Of a stretch of DNA of 64,000 nucleotides, positions 63,716 through 64,000 are shown in pieces; within the stretch, counting starts at the first letter, position 1; every line of letters starts with the position of its first letter. The notes beneath the pieces are model-generated. The model was not told where the DNA came from. It worked only from the letters and a program-made list of their open reading frames with translations, and did not search any database. The stretch spans positions 1-64,000 of the forward strand of contig NZ_SNYL01000006.1 of the NCBI RefSeq assembly GCF_004363315.1, read 5' to 3'. The position numbers were made by a program, and so were the translations under genes. This stretch comes from Tepidicella xavieri (lineage in GTDB: Bacteria > Pseudomonadota > Gammaproteobacteria > Burkholderiales > Burkholderiaceae_C).

Positions 63716-64000
63716 TCAGCCCGGGCGCCGCATCTGGCAGCTGGTCGGCGTGCTGGCCACGTAGGCAGGGAATTCACGCACCGGCACCAGGGTCATCCCG
63801 GTGTTCTCCGGGCTGTACGGGTGTTTGGCGTCCACTTTCTGCCAGCGGGTCAGGTACAGGGGTTGCTGCAATTGGTGATCCGTGCGGCGCATTTCCACTT
63901 CGCCGTTGTAGCCCTGGAACTTCAAGCCGGAAAGGGCATGCGCCACCTTCACCGGATCGGTGCTCTTGGCGTTGGCCATGGCCTGCGCAAGCCCCTTGTA
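63716..64000 (-). CDS. Branched-chain amino-acid ABC transporter substrate-binding protein, C-terminal part
   Basis: The last 94 codons of a gene that runs out of the window. The frame is open through base 64000, where it reads YKGLAQAMANAKSTDP. The sequence LSGLKFQGYNGEVEMRRTDHQLQQPLYL matches the C-terminal lobe of LivJ/LivK-type periplasmic binding proteins (residues shown are the family core). It is followed by the terminator and livHMGF on the same strand. The apparent ATG at 63979 is internal, not a start. Confidence 0.85.
   Translation of the reverse strand, partial: YKGLAQAMANAKSTDPVKVAHALSGLKFQGYNGEVEMRRTDHQLQQPLYLTRWQKVDAKHPYSPENTGMTLVPVREFPAYVASTPTSCQMRRPG

Overview
The window is a high-GC, gene-dense stretch of chromosome. 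It looks like a betaproteobacterium of the order Burkholderiales, probably Comamonadaceae or a Tepidimonas-like relative. The basis is family-level protein resemblance, the cysI-DUF934-cysH-cysD-cysN layout, a TTAAAATCC-type -10 region and the thiOSGE cluster. I ran no database search, so the genus is a guess. I see no rRNA, tRNA, CRISPR array, prophage or insertion sequence. Both window edges cut genes: MltB on the left and a branched-chain amino-acid binding protein on the right.

Layout. 1-5.9 kb: a lytic transglycosylase, a stand-alone carbonic anhydrase resembling the carboxysomal CsoSCA family, and a TAXI-type TRAP transporter (binding protein, fused permease, DUF1850 protein). 5.8-19.9 kb: two loci of the circularly permuted ATP-grasp / alpha-E / transglutaminase type. 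In one the ATP-grasp and alpha-E proteins are separate. In the other they are fused and flanked by two transglutaminase-like proteins, one carrying a DUF2126 region. Between the loci lie an EAL-GGDEF protein and ComEC. 20-30.5 kb: housekeeping genes (ridA, a Uma2 nuclease, parC, rpiA, pyrD, an LhgO-like oxidase, dsbB, fpr, yggX, mnmC).

30.5-36 kb: an assimilatory sulfate reduction operon, cysI-DUF934-cysH-cysD-cysN. It activates sulfate to APS, reduces APS to sulfite and sulfite to sulfide. A 7Fe ferredoxin and a thioredoxin-reductase-like ferredoxin reductase follow. 37.5-41.6 kb: thiamine synthesis, with thiD divergent from thiO-thiS-thiG-thiE. 41.6-49.4 kb: a patatin-like lipase behind two tandem HDOD proteins, Tex, and an unusual protein with duplicated sensory modules and a C-terminal CheW domain. 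The middle of that last gene has codon use unlike its ends.

49.4-59.7 kb: an eight-gene minus-strand fatty-acid/acyl-CoA degradation operon. It holds a FadJ-like enzyme, thiolase, two acyl-CoA dehydrogenases, two SDRs, a thioesterase and an MDR reductase, with a TetR-type operator candidate at its head. 59.7-64 kb: a Liv-type branched-chain amino-acid ABC transporter. A strong terminator separates the binding-protein gene from livHMGF, and LivF has Arg in place of the Walker A Lys.

The best candidates for poorly described biology are the paired ATP-grasp/alpha-E/transglutaminase loci, the mosaic double-sensor CheW protein and the lone CsoSCA-like carbonic anhydrase.
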